From a virus: DNA of 47,090 nt. The stretch covers positions 1 through 47,090 of the IMG/VR virus record IMGVR_UViG_3300042290_000454; one strand, written 5' to 3'. Position 1 is the stretch's first letter. Every line of letters starts with the position of its first letter. The notes under the pieces are model-generated. The model worked only from the letters and a program-made list of their open reading frames with translations. It made no database searches and was not told where the DNA came from. This document shows positions 15,388 to 24,325 of this stretch, piece after piece. A program made the position numbers and the translations under genes.

Positions 15388-15504
15388 ATGATTCTCTGTC
15401 CCAAGTTTGTTAAACGTACTTTGACCTATTTAGCTACGACCCTTGCGCTGCAAACCGTATTTATTCCTGGTCTCAAAGCAAGTTCAAATTGGGTAGGAGA
15501 ATAA
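15388..15504 (+). CDS. 38-residue peptide with signal-like hydrophobic segment
   Basis: ATG 15388 to TAA 15502-15504. It begins MILCPKFVKRTLTYLATTLA: a basic residue pair followed by about 15 hydrophobic residues and a short polar tail (SSNWVGE), as in a signal peptide or single-span membrane peptide. Its stop codon is part of TAAGGAGAA, the ribosome site of the tail-type lysozyme at 15515. A leader or coupling peptide, or a tiny membrane protein acting with the lysozyme, is possible. Very short, so it could be spurious. Confidence 0.4.
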   Translation: MILCPKFVKRTLTYLATTLALQTVFIPGLKASSNWVGE

Positions 15505-15514
15505 GGAGAACAAT

Positions 15515-16177
15515 ATGTCATTGAATCCCGCCGCCGCTATTGTTGCTCGCAAGTTAAAGCAACAAGGTTATAGCAACGCACAGATTGCAGGCGTCCTTGG
15601 TAATATCTCCCAAGAGTCTGGCTTTAATCCCCGTGTAAACGAGGGTGGCGCTGTTGGCGGGCCTATGGGACGTGGCGGGTATGGGTTAGCACAGTGGACG
15701 GGAAGCCGTCAGACTGACCTTGTTAATTTTGCAAAAAATAGAAAGCTTGACCCAGGTGATGCCGGATTGCAAGCCGACTTTTTATTGCATGAATTACAAG
15801 GACCTGAAAGCCGTGCTGCCGAATCTTTACGCAAAGCACAATCACCTGAGCAAGCTGCTTTAGTTTTTCGTCGCGATTTTGAACGTGCCGGTATCCCCAA
15901 GGATGAGAACCGGATGCGTGCAGCTCGTGATGTACTGCCTAAGCTGCAGACTCTAGAAGGCGGGATTGATTTTGCACCTCCAGCTCTCCCTGGTGAGAAG
16001 CAAAGTGTTGCTTACCGTTTAGCAGCGGCAGGCATTGATCTCACTGGTGGCCAAGAAGAAGATCAAAGCACGACTGCTAATACACTGCTTGAGGCGTTTA
16101 AGCAACAAGTAATTCCCACGATACTTCCGCAAGGTATTATGGGTATTGGTGCAGTCAGTCCGTTCCAGGTGTACTAA
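15515..16177 (+). CDS. Phage tail-type lysozyme
   Basis: 220 residues with AAGGAG about 9 bases before the ATG. Residues 8-130 fit the phage tail lysozyme family: QIAGVLGNISQESGFNPRVN with the expected catalytic-type Glu34, then GGYGLAQWTGSRQTDL, then a helical part QADFLLHELQGPESRAA and AALVFRRDFERAG. Such enzymes open peptidoglycan locally during infection. The C-terminal 70 residues are a Gly/Pro linker and helix. Together with the M23 protein it suggests a virion armed with two cell-wall enzymes. Confidence 0.85.
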   Translation: MSLNPAAAIVARKLKQQGYSNAQIAGVLGNISQESGFNPRVNEGGAVGGPMGRGGYGLAQWTGSRQTDLVNFAKNRKLDPGDAGLQADFLLHELQGPESRAAESLRKAQSPEQAALVFRRDFERAGIPKDENRMRAARDVLPKLQTLEGGIDFAPPALPGEKQSVAYRLAAAGIDLTGGQEEDQSTTANTLLEAFKQQVIPTILPQGIMGIGAVSPFQVY

Positions 16178-16473
16178 TGGACCGTCGAGATTACGTTGGT
16201 AGCGAAGATGTATTACCAGGAGATTACAACCGTTATCTCTCTGGTAAAGACTCTGCCAAGCCTAGCCCCACTCGGGATATTCAATACAGACTTGCCAAGC
16301 TGTACAAGGTAGATGATTTCAATCGTTTAGCTTCTTCCGTTGCTGGGGCACCAAGGTCTGAATCGTTCCAGCGTTTTCTCGCTCTTCAGCAAGATCCTGA
16401 TCTTCTTGCAAGGGCATCGATGAAGATGCCCAATACACCCTTCGGACCGCTGGGTAGTTTTGCTGAAAGCTAA
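16177..16473 (+). CDS. Small hypothetical protein coupled to tail-type lysozyme
   Basis: 98 residues. The ATG shares a base with the TAA of the lysozyme gene (TAATG). Polar and charged, rich in Asp, Arg, Ser and Pro, with a helical core (QYRLAKLYKVDDFNRLASS). No family recognised; co-translation with the lysozyme suggests a shared structural role. Confidence 0.65.
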   Translation: MDRRDYVGSEDVLPGDYNRYLSGKDSAKPSPTRDIQYRLAKLYKVDDFNRLASSVAGAPRSESFQRFLALQQDPDLLARASMKMPNTPFGPLGSFAES

Positions 16474-16540
16474 TTCAGCTAGAATGAGCTTACAGAACAC
16501 AAGCGGCCTAGCACGAAAGGCTGCATACCGGAAGCAGTAA

Positions 16541-17326
16541 ATGTCATCGACATCAACAAATAAACAGCCTTTATTGGTTGATCGCCCGCTTATTGACGTG
16601 GTGCGAGTCACAACGCAAACAGTTGGCAGTGCTGCTACCAACACGTTATTTGTGCAGGGTGGCCAGGCGCCTTCTATTTTGGTTGACATGGACGCAACCT
16701 TAAGCGAAGACAATAGCTCTGGTGGTGTCATTGATTCAATTACCATCACGCGTAATGATTATTACCGTGATGCAGACTATGAAGTCAAGACGGCAACTTC
16801 TGGTACGCCCATTTCTTTGGTCAGCGGCCAGACTGTATTTATTTCACAGACAGGAATCCTGACCGGCGGTGGTGCACCTTTTTCCGGTTATGGTTATTAC
16901 ACCTATACCGGTGCGGCCACGCTGACTGGTATTAATACTGCATTGAATTATTCGGGCGGTACTGCGTCTGGCTTTGCCTATAACGGTATTTCCTATGGTT
17001 ACCAGCAAGCTGTAACCTTTGTGTTTTACCACACGCGTGGTACAACAACTCCCATTCCTGGTTCGGGTGACTACCGCATTTTATTTGCTAAAACGGTCCC
17101 CACAAATACACAGACCGTTGATTGTTCGGATCTGATGCCGCAATTGGCAGTGCCTGCAGTTGCCGCAGGTAATACGACTGGCCTTGGTGAGACTGCTCCC
17201 CTGCGTAACAAAGGCATTTACCTGGAACGTGGCGACCGTATTTACGTTGGTGTGTTCCCTGACGGTCCCAACAGCTCTGGTTATCTTCCAGGGGCTCACG
17301 TTATTGCGCAAGGCGGCTTCTTCTAA
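16541..17326 (+). CDS. Beta-rich structural protein
   Basis: 261 residues, dominated by Gly, Thr, Ser, Val and Tyr with little helix. The N-terminus (RPLIDVVRVTTQTVGSA) and repeated beta-forming segments suggest a beta-sandwich virion protein such as a tail or decoration component. It is preceded by a 67-base gap with TAGAAT at 16489-16494 as a possible -10. The next gene starts four bases after its stop. Family not recognised. Confidence 0.65.
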   Translation: MSSTSTNKQPLLVDRPLIDVVRVTTQTVGSAATNTLFVQGGQAPSILVDMDATLSEDNSSGGVIDSITITRNDYYRDADYEVKTATSGTPISLVSGQTVFISQTGILTGGGAPFSGYGYYTYTGAATLTGINTALNYSGGTASGFAYNGISYGYQQAVTFVFYHTRGTTTPIPGSGDYRILFAKTVPTNTQTVDCSDLMPQLAVPAVAAGNTTGLGETAPLRNKGIYLERGDRIYVGVFPDGPNSSGYLPGAHVIAQGGFF

Positions 17327-17329
17327 GGC

Positions 17330-18892
17330 ATGGCCCCAAAGGGCGGAGATAAGTTCGGATCCTTTGTCAAATCTTTTGACAAGGATCCTTTTCGTTTAAA
17401 ACCTATTACAACTGAATTTTCCTCTGGTTCTGTACCTAACTCATTAAGCGCAATAAACAGAGAATCGGCATGGTCCCGTTGGCGCAGAGGGTATGAAATT
17501 GCCACTGCTTGTTTTTACGACAATGCATATGAGTATCCTTTTAGCTACGTAATTCCTGTACCAGCTGGAACACCTGCTTCCGTTGCAGCAGCACAACCAA
17601 CCATCCCTGGAACCTTCATCGGATTCCCCACTAAGAACAAAGAGTTTGGTATGCACTGGGCAGGGACCCGACTGGCGGGTTCTTTGCGATGCGACAACTT
17701 GATTGACAAGACGACAGGCACCAGGCTTTACATTGAAATGGTGACGGAGGATACCGCGTACTGGTACGTCAAGCTGGCCGGTAACTGGAGCACGAGCAAT
17801 CCACTACCCCCACCGTTCTACGTAGCCCTTCCTGGCGTTCCTAACGGCCTTAGAGCGATCAATGGGGAGATCCTGGAGGACCGCGTAATTAATGTTGGTG
17901 ACCCTCCGATCACCAAAGAAACAATTGATCCGGCAACGCAAAAACGATATGGCTACATCCAAGCTGTCATTGTGGAAACGTATCCGTTCACTGGAATCTT
18001 AAAGCTCCGTAAGTCGGGTTCTGTTGAAGCCACACCTGACGCTGCGTTGATCACACCAGCAACCAAAGGCCCAAGCCCTAATAGATACTTGATAACAGGT
18101 GCACGATACTGTTGCTCTTGCCAAGATTTTACACATCGTGATTACTCGTTCATGAACAATCTTGGCGAAGGGACAAAGCGTATATTTCCAAGAACAAGCA
18201 TTGCTTCCATTAAGCCCGGTCGATACGAAAAAACAAGATTGAATGGAAAGCTAAATAACAATGCAATGACGAGTGCAACTGTTGATAGGAAGATGGATAT
18301 TATTGCGCCGTCAGCACAATATACGGTTCCGCCTGAAGTCAATACAATATCTACTGTGGATCCTGATGCTACCAGAGATTTTGCTGGCGTCTATCGAGAG
18401 TTTGGTGCAACATACTTAAGAAGCACAGCAAATCCGTCTATCCCTGGTTCGAGGGCGGAAGGGATGCCGTCCTACGAAGACTATACTTCGGCCAACGGTC
18501 AGATCACATCAATTACTGACTTTTGGGCACCGTTGTTAGATGAGATGCGTTATTGCAAACACATCTATGCCATGAAGTTTGCAGAAGGTAATTTCCCGCC
18601 AGAGCCGTCTGATTTTCCAGTAGAAGAAGGAAGTATGGCTGCGTGGGAGCAAAGATTGGTTGATCAAACTGAAAACGAACAGAAGGAGTTGATTGCGGCG
18701 GACTTGTCAAGAACATCTTTGTCGATGATGGATGTACCTCCATACAATTGCCAATCACCAATGATGATGCCGATGATGCAGAAACTGTTTAACATTCCCG
18801 CTAACTTTGTCATGATGAGAGGCTTTACAATGTATGACAAAGATGGCACTGCATACAAGCCATCGTTAGGTCAAAATCCTTCTTCATCATGA
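17330..18892 (+). CDS. Large structural protein (tail or base component, tentative)
   Basis: 520 residues, rich in Pro, Tyr and aromatic residues, mixed alpha/beta. A Cys/His-containing segment ARYCCSCQDFTHRDYSFMN at about residues 256-274 could bind a metal. The C-terminus is Met-rich (MMMPMMQK). Position in the late operon and size suggest a tail or adsorption-apparatus component, but no family is recognised. The stop overlaps the next ATG (ATGA). Confidence 0.65.
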   Translation: MAPKGGDKFGSFVKSFDKDPFRLKPITTEFSSGSVPNSLSAINRESAWSRWRRGYEIATACFYDNAYEYPFSYVIPVPAGTPASVAAAQPTIPGTFIGFPTKNKEFGMHWAGTRLAGSLRCDNLIDKTTGTRLYIEMVTEDTAYWYVKLAGNWSTSNPLPPPFYVALPGVPNGLRAINGEILEDRVINVGDPPITKETIDPATQKRYGYIQAVIVETYPFTGILKLRKSGSVEATPDAALITPATKGPSPNRYLITGARYCCSCQDFTHRDYSFMNNLGEGTKRIFPRTSIASIKPGRYEKTRLNGKLNNNAMTSATVDRKMDIIAPSAQYTVPPEVNTISTVDPDATRDFAGVYREFGATYLRSTANPSIPGSRAEGMPSYEDYTSANGQITSITDFWAPLLDEMRYCKHIYAMKFAEGNFPPEPSDFPVEEGSMAAWEQRLVDQTENEQKELIAADLSRTSLSMMDVPPYNCQSPMMMPMMQKLFNIPANFVMMRGFTMYDKDGTAYKPSLGQNPSSS

Positions 18893-19119
18893 CAACGCCA
18901 AACTTTGGAGATGTTGTAGATACAAACTTTATTTACTCACAAGAGCAGGATGATGTTCGTAAATACGGTTTTAGTGAGGTCCAAGTAAGCGGAAGGCCTA
19001 CCATTTATCATGCTGGAGATGTTGTGCACTTACCTTTTGCTTCAGGTGAGATATCAACAATTGAAGCTGTGGGACTAGCTTGGTCTGGTTACGTGAACGG
19101 CATTCCGCCAGAAGAATAG
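18889..19119 (+). CDS. Small hypothetical protein
   Basis: 76 residues, acidic, with a beta-rich centre (SGRPTIYHAGDVVHLPF). Translationally coupled to the large structural protein by ATGA overlap, so probably part of the same structure. It is the last gene before the bidirectional terminator at 19130-19148. Confidence 0.65.
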   Translation: MTTPNFGDVVDTNFIYSQEQDDVRKYGFSEVQVSGRPTIYHAGDVVHLPFASGEISTIEAVGLAWSGYVNGIPPEE

Positions 19120-19129
19120 ATAAAATAAA

Positions 19130-19148
19130 GCCCCGTTCAGGACGGGGC
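19130..19148. terminator. Hairpin terminator between convergent genes
   Basis: GCCCCGT (19130-19136), loop TCAGG, ACGGGGC (19142-19148). Read on the - strand it is followed by TTTATTTTA, a proper T-tract for the antisense gene at 19172-19390. On the + strand it is followed by ATTTGATTA, which is weaker, so it also partly ends the structural operon. Confidence 0.85.
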
Positions 19149-19171
19149 ATTTGATTAACGTTTAATCAGCT

Positions 19172-19390
19172 TCAGACAGCAGTTGGCTGCATCTCAAGTT
19201 TTTTCAGATGCTTGCGCACGGCAGAAACGTTCCAGCGGTAGCTGTCACGTGAACGAGTCTCAGGGAACGCAGCGAAGTGCGGGCCAAGTTTCAGCGTACC
19301 ATTGTCGCGATACTTGAAGAGAGTCTTGCGATCAATGCCGAGGAGTTCTTCCGCTTGCTGAACGGAGACCCAACCGGGATGCTTAGCCAT
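19172..19390 (-). CDS. Helix-turn-helix DNA-binding protein (excisionase/MerR-type)
   Basis: 72 residues, starting MAKHPGWVSVQQAEELLGID; the core VSVQQAEELLGIDRKTLFKYRDNG is a typical HTH with recognition helix around residues 18-28, and the basic tail (AVRKHLKKLEMQP) would add contacts. The first good ATG is at 19390; a TTG six bases earlier is possible. It is the only - strand gene in the first 25.8 kb, with its own sigma70-like promoter and terminator. It probably regulates phage transcription and may be expressed when late genes are off; excisionase activity is unlikely without an integrase. Confidence 0.78.
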   Translation of the reverse strand: MAKHPGWVSVQQAEELLGIDRKTLFKYRDNGTLKLGPHFAAFPETRSRDSYRWNVSAVRKHLKKLEMQPTAV

Positions 19391-19414
19391 GACCAAGGAG
19401 GTGCTTACAGACGT

Positions 19415-19442
19415 AACTTACACCACGTCAAGGGCCTGTCAA
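19415..19442 (-). promoter_or_regulatory. Sigma70-like promoter for the antisense HTH gene
   Basis: On the - strand TTGACA (complement of 19437-19442) is 16 bases from TAAGTT (complement of 19415-19420), 24 bases before the ATG at 19390. This is the best -35 match noticed in the window and contrasts with the -10-only boxes of the late genes. Confidence 0.55.
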
Positions 19443-19525
19443 CAGATTTAAGAAAAATTTTATCTCTTTACTTAAGTGAGAACAAATACAGGTCAAATTA
19501 AAATAGATTAACAGCACAAAAGAGT

Positions 19526-19888
19526 ATGTTCAATTGCGAACAGGAACCCCTCGCCCTGCTCATTGAATTAACTCCGAAGCTAGCCAAGAAACGTTACCGC
19601 CAAGCTATATACGACGCCTGGGACTGTAAATGTGCTTATTGCGAGGCGGATGCCACATCATTAGATCATGTAATTCCCAGGTTTAAATCAGGGTCGAGCA
19701 ACAGAACTAACCTTGTTCCAGCCTGTCGCAGATGCAATACGTCCAAGGCAAGTGCCAAGATGAACGATTGGTTTGAACAGCAAGAATTCTTTACTCAAGC
19801 TAGGATGGATAGAATTAATGCCTGGATCAAACAAGAACCATTTGACGTTTTTGTTTGTGATTTAACCGTGTTTAGGGAAGCTGTTTAA
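19526..19888 (+). CDS. HNH endonuclease
   Basis: 120 residues. The HNH core is clear: CKCAYCEADATSLDHVIPR with a paired Cys motif and DHVIP, then NRTNLVPACRRCNTSK with the Asn and the second zinc-binding Cys pair (residues 35-72). The enzyme would nick or cut DNA using a beta-beta-alpha metal site. It lies between the antisense HTH gene and the largest virion protein, so it could be a free-standing homing endonuclease or a packaging-associated HNH; the former is more likely given several such genes here. Confidence 0.85.
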   Translation: MFNCEQEPLALLIELTPKLAKKRYRQAIYDAWDCKCAYCEADATSLDHVIPRFKSGSSNRTNLVPACRRCNTSKASAKMNDWFEQQEFFTQARMDRINAWIKQEPFDVFVCDLTVFREAV

Positions 19889-19889
19889 G

Positions 19890-22800
19890 ATGCCAATTTC
19901 ATATGATGCAAGCAAAAAACAATGGAGCATTGGCTATGAAAACGAAAAGAATCCAATAGCAAATACTGTATCTATTACTCGTGATGTATGGGTATACGAG
20001 CGTAGTACTCAGCCTGTCGTAATAAAAGGACAAACAACATATCCACTCATTCCCGTGCAAGTTAAACGCACGGCGACTGTTCCCGTTAACGGTGGTTATC
20101 AGGATGTAATTAATGCATTAAATGCAGCAGGTATTCCTAACCCAAAACCATGGGAGGCGGAAAACGCGTTAAAAGAAAAACAATTAATTGCTCGCGGAGA
20201 TAACGATAGAAACACTAAAAAAAACACTGAAGCCCAAAAGGTCAATTCTTTATACAAGGCAATAGATGGTTACGCAAAAGTGGCCAAGCCCGGTGAATAT
20301 TTACAATACAAAGCAACAATTGAGAATTCTGGTGTAGATGAATCAGTTAAGAGAAATGTTAAGGCTGCTTTTGACTCGTTCTACACCACTCAAGTTGTTT
20401 CCCCTTGGGATACAAAAACCGGCTCCAAAGTTCCTTTTGAAGGTTTTGAGAACGTAATTCGTTTTGATTCAAATTATTATGGATCAACTGCCATTGGTAA
20501 AACATCTAAAGAAACATGGGACAAAGCAGCAGCAGAAGGAAACCTTGATATTCTTGGTAGATACCCTAACTATCAAGCTTATTCATATTGGCACTACAGT
20601 AATATTGGTCAAAACGATGCCAAGAAAAAAGGCGAGCGCGATCCAGGTTTCAAGCCTCTTACACCTACCGATGGGTTTGAATATGGCAAGGTAGAAGAAT
20701 CTGTCCCTGGCAAAACAGATGCTGCTCGTCAGTTTGAACGCGATAAAATTGCGACCGATATTCTCGGCTTAAAACAAACAACTGAAGGTTATCAACTTCG
20801 CGACATTGCTAGTCAATACAGAAATCTTGTTACCAGCAACGCACAATTAAAAGATCAATGGAGTACCGCGAAGTCGGAAATTTTATATGCAGAGCGTTTT
20901 CCCAAAGAGGCCAAACAACCTTGGGCACAGCTTTACGAAGCAGTAAAGGAAGCCACTGGGGCCGAGCCAGAGATCCAGTCAGAGGCTGGTTTTGGTGAAC
21001 TGCTGACCAAAGCATATCAACTGGACTCGACCCAGTATCCAGGTGCACAGAAGTTAATTAAAGATATTCAAGCCAATAAAGAAGTAGGAGCGGTTGACAC
21101 AAGGTTATCGGAATACGACACAGCGCTCACTAAGGTTGCGGGCGAAGCTGAAGCTAAGCAAACCGAAAGGGCAGCCGTATTTCAAAAGCAGTTTTTAGAA
21201 GACTCACGCAGGGCTTTGATTGAAGCAAAAAAAGCAGAGCAAAAGTTTGACCTATTAAGTGGCACTTCATTCGGCCAAGAGATTCTTGGTATGCGTGAGA
21301 ATATTGCAAATTCTATTTTGCAAGAATCAGGAGTCGGCGGCATTCTTTCTTTGGGTGGGCAGCAAAAAGATGATCTTGCTCAAAAATTTAACCTGTCACT
21401 GGACACAGGAAAAGTATTTGGAAGCAACAATGGCTTGTTATATAACTGGGAAAAATGGTTCTTTGGTGAGATTGAGAAAAAATATGCGGGTGGCCTAGAC
21501 GTACCGAATGATTACGTCCCTGGTTACCAACGCAATATTGACAATGGTTTTGTCACGAAAGAACAGGTTAAATCCTGGAAACAATATGACGATGCATATG
21601 ATACGTTAAAAAAAGATCCTGGTAATATCAGTGCTCAGCAAAAAGTTAATGCAGCCAATTTACCCAAGAATTACGTTCCAATTAACCAACGTAAAACAAC
21701 AAAACAAGAGTGGATCGATTATGAAGCAGCACGTCGTGCCAAAGGTTGGGTTGATAATGACACGTTAGTCAAGTGGTTGGACTACGATGATGCGCACGAA
21801 ACATTAAACAACCCGGCAGCTACACAACAAGAAAAACAAAAAGCGCAAGAGATTTACAACAAAAAACCAGCGGACTACCTGGAGCCAGGCAAAAGAATTG
21901 ACTCTGATATTCAATTTGCGCAAGACTTTTTTAATGATTATTTGATGCCTAGGTTTAACGCGTCAAAATCAATCAGCGAATTTAGGGATTACATCAATGT
22001 AGACAAAGATAAGCAAAACATTTTTCAAACGGAAGACCGTCTACAAAGTTTAAAAAATGCAGCGGAATCAGCTTCTGTTTCTTGGATGAAGGCGCTTGAC
22101 TCCTTGGGGACAAGTAAGTTTAATTCTGATTATTATTTTGACCCAGGCCAATACTACCTTAAAAAAGGTGTTGGCACGGAAGGAAAAGCTCCGGTGTTGC
22201 TAGGGGATCAGTTTCAAAAAGAATGGGGTAGTACCATTCCCGATCAATACATTAAACAAAAGACTAATATTGCAAATGATTGGGAGAAAGCAAAGGCTGG
22301 GCAAATAACAAAAGATGATAAGGGCAACGACATTAACTGGCAGGCCAAGGCATACTTATATGGTTTTGACGTAAACAACAAAGAAGATTTTGCCAAGTTG
22401 CACTATGAAGTACTAGGACAAGCCAGGCAATACGACTCGGCTCCTGATGTATTCAACCCACGCATTGCGCAGATCTACTTAAAGCAAGTACTGACGCCAT
22501 ACCTTGCCGATAAGTACGCAAAAATTGGAACGGTTTTTGGTCAGTTTGTTAACCCAGAAGAGTTTGCCGATGAGTTTGTAAATAAACTAGACCCGTTAAA
22601 AAATAAAGAACAAACAGAGAAGGTCTTGAAGCTTTATGGCCTGGATCCAAATACAGAAGATCTTACTCAATTAAAGAAGATGATTTCTGATAGCATCCGC
22701 AGCTCGGATGCCCTGGACATTAGAGAACAAATTAAAAAATTAAACCAAGAAAGTGAGACTCCAACGCAAGAGCTTTTGGGAGTTGAATACATTCAACGCG

Positions 22801-23294
22801 CTTCTGACAAAAGAGAAGAAGTTGCAAAAGTGGATGATGCGCTGTTTAATCGTTTTAAATCAGCGGGGTACCAGGGAAACCAAGAAGAGTTTTACAAAGA
22901 TTTCATGCCTGATGCGACTGAAGAAGATAAGAAAATTTTTCAAAATATTTACAGCGGCAAGTCGCCAGTTGATCTTTATTCTTTCAAGCCAACAGGGGAT
23001 CCTTTTGCGGATATTGGACAACTCGAAAGTTTGTCTTCATTTGGAGAAGAGGAAGAGCAAGCGCCCGCAAAAACAACATCAAGTACAACGGCACCTAAAA
23101 GTAAGTACTTCTCTTTTTTCCCAGACGAAGATACGGAAGAAGAGGAAGAACCGAGTTCTCCGGTTAAAATTAAAAGAGGTAGTGATATCCTTTCGGAATT
23201 TAAGTCACGTTTAAACCTTTCTCCCACAGCAGGCAAGACTGGTTCATCTGATTTGTCGAATCCTTTTTCTAATTCTTTCTTTGGTTCCTTCTAA
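19890..23294 (+). CDS. Very large virion-type protein, 1134 residues
   Basis: 1134 residues, the longest gene in the window. It is hydrophilic, rich in Lys, Glu, Asp, Gln and Tyr, with long helical parts (for example residues 400-470) and a strongly acidic Glu/Asp stretch plus Ser/Pro-rich tail after residue 1050. Residues 541-670 contain an imperfect duplication of about 60 residues built on YVPxxQR, W-x2-YDDA-x2-TL and a Lys/Gln-rich helix. No transmembrane segment and no enzyme motif are seen. Length and late-operon position fit a tape-measure or internal ejection protein, but the missing hydrophobic segments are atypical for a tape measure. Confidence 0.75.
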   Translation: MPISYDASKKQWSIGYENEKNPIANTVSITRDVWVYERSTQPVVIKGQTTYPLIPVQVKRTATVPVNGGYQDVINALNAAGIPNPKPWEAENALKEKQLIARGDNDRNTKKNTEAQKVNSLYKAIDGYAKVAKPGEYLQYKATIENSGVDESVKRNVKAAFDSFYTTQVVSPWDTKTGSKVPFEGFENVIRFDSNYYGSTAIGKTSKETWDKAAAEGNLDILGRYPNYQAYSYWHYSNIGQNDAKKKGERDPGFKPLTPTDGFEYGKVEESVPGKTDAARQFERDKIATDILGLKQTTEGYQLRDIASQYRNLVTSNAQLKDQWSTAKSEILYAERFPKEAKQPWAQLYEAVKEATGAEPEIQSEAGFGELLTKAYQLDSTQYPGAQKLIKDIQANKEVGAVDTRLSEYDTALTKVAGEAEAKQTERAAVFQKQFLEDSRRALIEAKKAEQKFDLLSGTSFGQEILGMRENIANSILQESGVGGILSLGGQQKDDLAQKFNLSLDTGKVFGSNNGLLYNWEKWFFGEIEKKYAGGLDVPNDYVPGYQRNIDNGFVTKEQVKSWKQYDDAYDTLKKDPGNISAQQKVNAANLPKNYVPINQRKTTKQEWIDYEAARRAKGWVDNDTLVKWLDYDDAHETLNNPAATQQEKQKAQEIYNKKPADYLEPGKRIDSDIQFAQDFFNDYLMPRFNASKSISEFRDYINVDKDKQNIFQTEDRLQSLKNAAESASVSWMKALDSLGTSKFNSDYYFDPGQYYLKKGVGTEGKAPVLLGDQFQKEWGSTIPDQYIKQKTNIANDWEKAKAGQITKDDKGNDINWQAKAYLYGFDVNNKEDFAKLHYEVLGQARQYDSAPDVFNPRIAQIYLKQVLTPYLADKYAKIGTVFGQFVNPEEFADEFVNKLDPLKNKEQTEKVLKLYGLDPNTEDLTQLKKMISDSIRSSDALDIREQIKKLNQESETPTQELLGVEYIQRASDKREEVAKVDDALFNRFKSAGYQGNQEEFYKDFMPDATEEDKKIFQNIYSGKSPVDLYSFKPTGDPFADIGQLESLSSFGEEEEQAPAKTTSSTTAPKSKYFSFFPDEDTEEEEEPSSPVKIKRGSDILSEFKSRLNLSPTAGKTGSSDLSNPFSNSFFGSF
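21500..21905 (+). repeat. Internal duplication inside the large virion protein
   Basis: Two protein units of roughly 60 residues: the first has VPGYQRNIDNGFV, SWKQYDDAYDTLKKDP and KVNAANLPKNYVP; the second has RRAKGWVDNDTLV, KWLDYDDAHETLNNP and QEIYNKKPADYLEP. Clear at protein level, weaker at DNA level, so an old duplication. Confidence 0.6.
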
Positions 23295-23581
23295 TGGCTG
23301 ATAAACGCAAAAAAGCGGCTAGTGCCGCAAAAAGATTTCAGAAGGATAAGATGGCCTGTAATAAGCCACAACGTGCACCGGCAGGGGATAAGCACAAGTA
23401 CGTGGTAAAAGCGTGCCAAGGGGGCAAGGAAGGTATTGTCCGTTTTGGTGCCAGAGGTTACGAAGATTACACGCAGCACAAGGACGAGGGAAGACGTGCT
23501 AACTTTAAGGCCAGGCACAACTGTTCCGAGAAGAAGGACAAACTGACTCCCGGATGGTGGGCCTGTAATTACAACTGGTGA
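23294..23581 (+). CDS. Small basic protein of a phage-conserved type
   Basis: 95 residues, start overlapping the previous stop (TAATG). Lys/Arg-rich N-terminus (MADKRKKAASAAKRFQKDK), then KYVVKACQGGKEGIVRFGARG, GYEDYTQHKD, NFKARHNC and a final TPGWWACNYNW. This order (VKACxxGKxxxIRFG, FKARH, PGxWAxxxxW) is known from small proteins of unknown function in phages and large viruses. It is likely DNA-binding from charge. Function not known. Confidence 0.75.
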   Translation: MADKRKKAASAAKRFQKDKMACNKPQRAPAGDKHKYVVKACQGGKEGIVRFGARGYEDYTQHKDEGRRANFKARHNCSEKKDKLTPGWWACNYNW

Positions 23582-23586
23582 CAACC

Positions 23587-23709
23587 ATGGCAAAACCAAA
23601 GTCAAGCTCCTCCATTAAAATTGAATCCAAGCCCAAGAAGACGCGGCAAGGGCGTTCTAAAAGTACTAAGCTAAAGCCTGGGCAAAAACGCTATCGTGGC
23701 CAAGGCTAA
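23587..23709 (+). CDS. 40-residue Lys/Arg/Ser-rich peptide
   Basis: ATG 23587, TAA 23707-23709. Starts MAKPKSSSSIKIESKPKKTR and ends with a basic GQKRYRGQG. More than one third basic, protamine-like, probably binds DNA or RNA. It begins five bases after the previous gene and overlaps the start of the next by 14 bases. Too short for family assignment. Confidence 0.55.
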   Translation: MAKPKSSSSIKIESKPKKTRQGRSKSTKLKPGQKRYRGQG

Positions 23710-24301
23710 GAAGTTTTATCACGCCGTTATTGATTTAACGGGCAACGTTTACGGTCGTTTAACCGTTCTTGGTTATAGTCCCAGCGTGAAACACCAGTTA
23801 TCACGCTGGGTTGTTTTATGTGAATGTGGAAAAAAGTTTACAACTTATGGGATGTCGCTGGTCTCTAGTAAAACAAAAAGTTGTGGGTGTTTACAAAAAG
23901 AAAAAGCACAAAAACATGGTAATTACAAGCATCCTTTATATAAAATTTGGACCTCAATAAATTATCGTTGTAGCAACTCAAGCTGCAAAGACTATCCTAA
24001 CTATGGAGGAAGAGGAATAAAAAATTTGTTTGACTCATTTGAAAATTTTTGTGAGTCAATGGGGGCAAGGCCTAGTGGCTATACGGTGGAAAGGTTAGAT
24101 GTAAATGCTCACTACAGCCCCGATAATTGTACGTGGATTCCCAATAAACAACAAGTTCAAAACAGAAGATGCAGCATAACCGAAGAAAAAAAGCAAGAGG
24201 TTATCCGTCTTTCAAAAGAAATAAAAAACAAAGCTACGATAGCCCGTTTAGTGGGGGTGGGACGAACAAGTGTCAATAGGATACTTAAAAATTGTGTATG
24301 A
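23696..24301 (+). CDS. Homing-type HNH endonuclease with C-terminal HTH
   Basis: 201 residues from GTG 23696. Residues 5-65 form a DNA-binding part with CECGKKF and SKTKSCGCLQKEK. Residues 75-160 match the phage HNH homing family: YKIWTSINYRCSN, YPNYGGRGI, VERLDVNAHYSPDNCTWIPN and QVQNRR. Residues 160-201 add a helix-turn-helix (IARLVGVGRTSVNRILKN) resembling resolvase-type recognition helices. It is more AT-rich than its neighbours, as expected for a mobile gene. It probably spreads by cutting alleles lacking it. There is no flanking intron evidence. Confidence 0.85.
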   Translation: MAKAKKFYHAVIDLTGNVYGRLTVLGYSPSVKHQLSRWVVLCECGKKFTTYGMSLVSSKTKSCGCLQKEKAQKHGNYKHPLYKIWTSINYRCSNSSCKDYPNYGGRGIKNLFDSFENFCESMGARPSGYTVERLDVNAHYSPDNCTWIPNKQQVQNRRCSITEEKKQEVIRLSKEIKNKATIARLVGVGRTSVNRILKNCV

Positions 24302-24325
24302 TTGGGGTAATGTTTCGTTGTCCTC

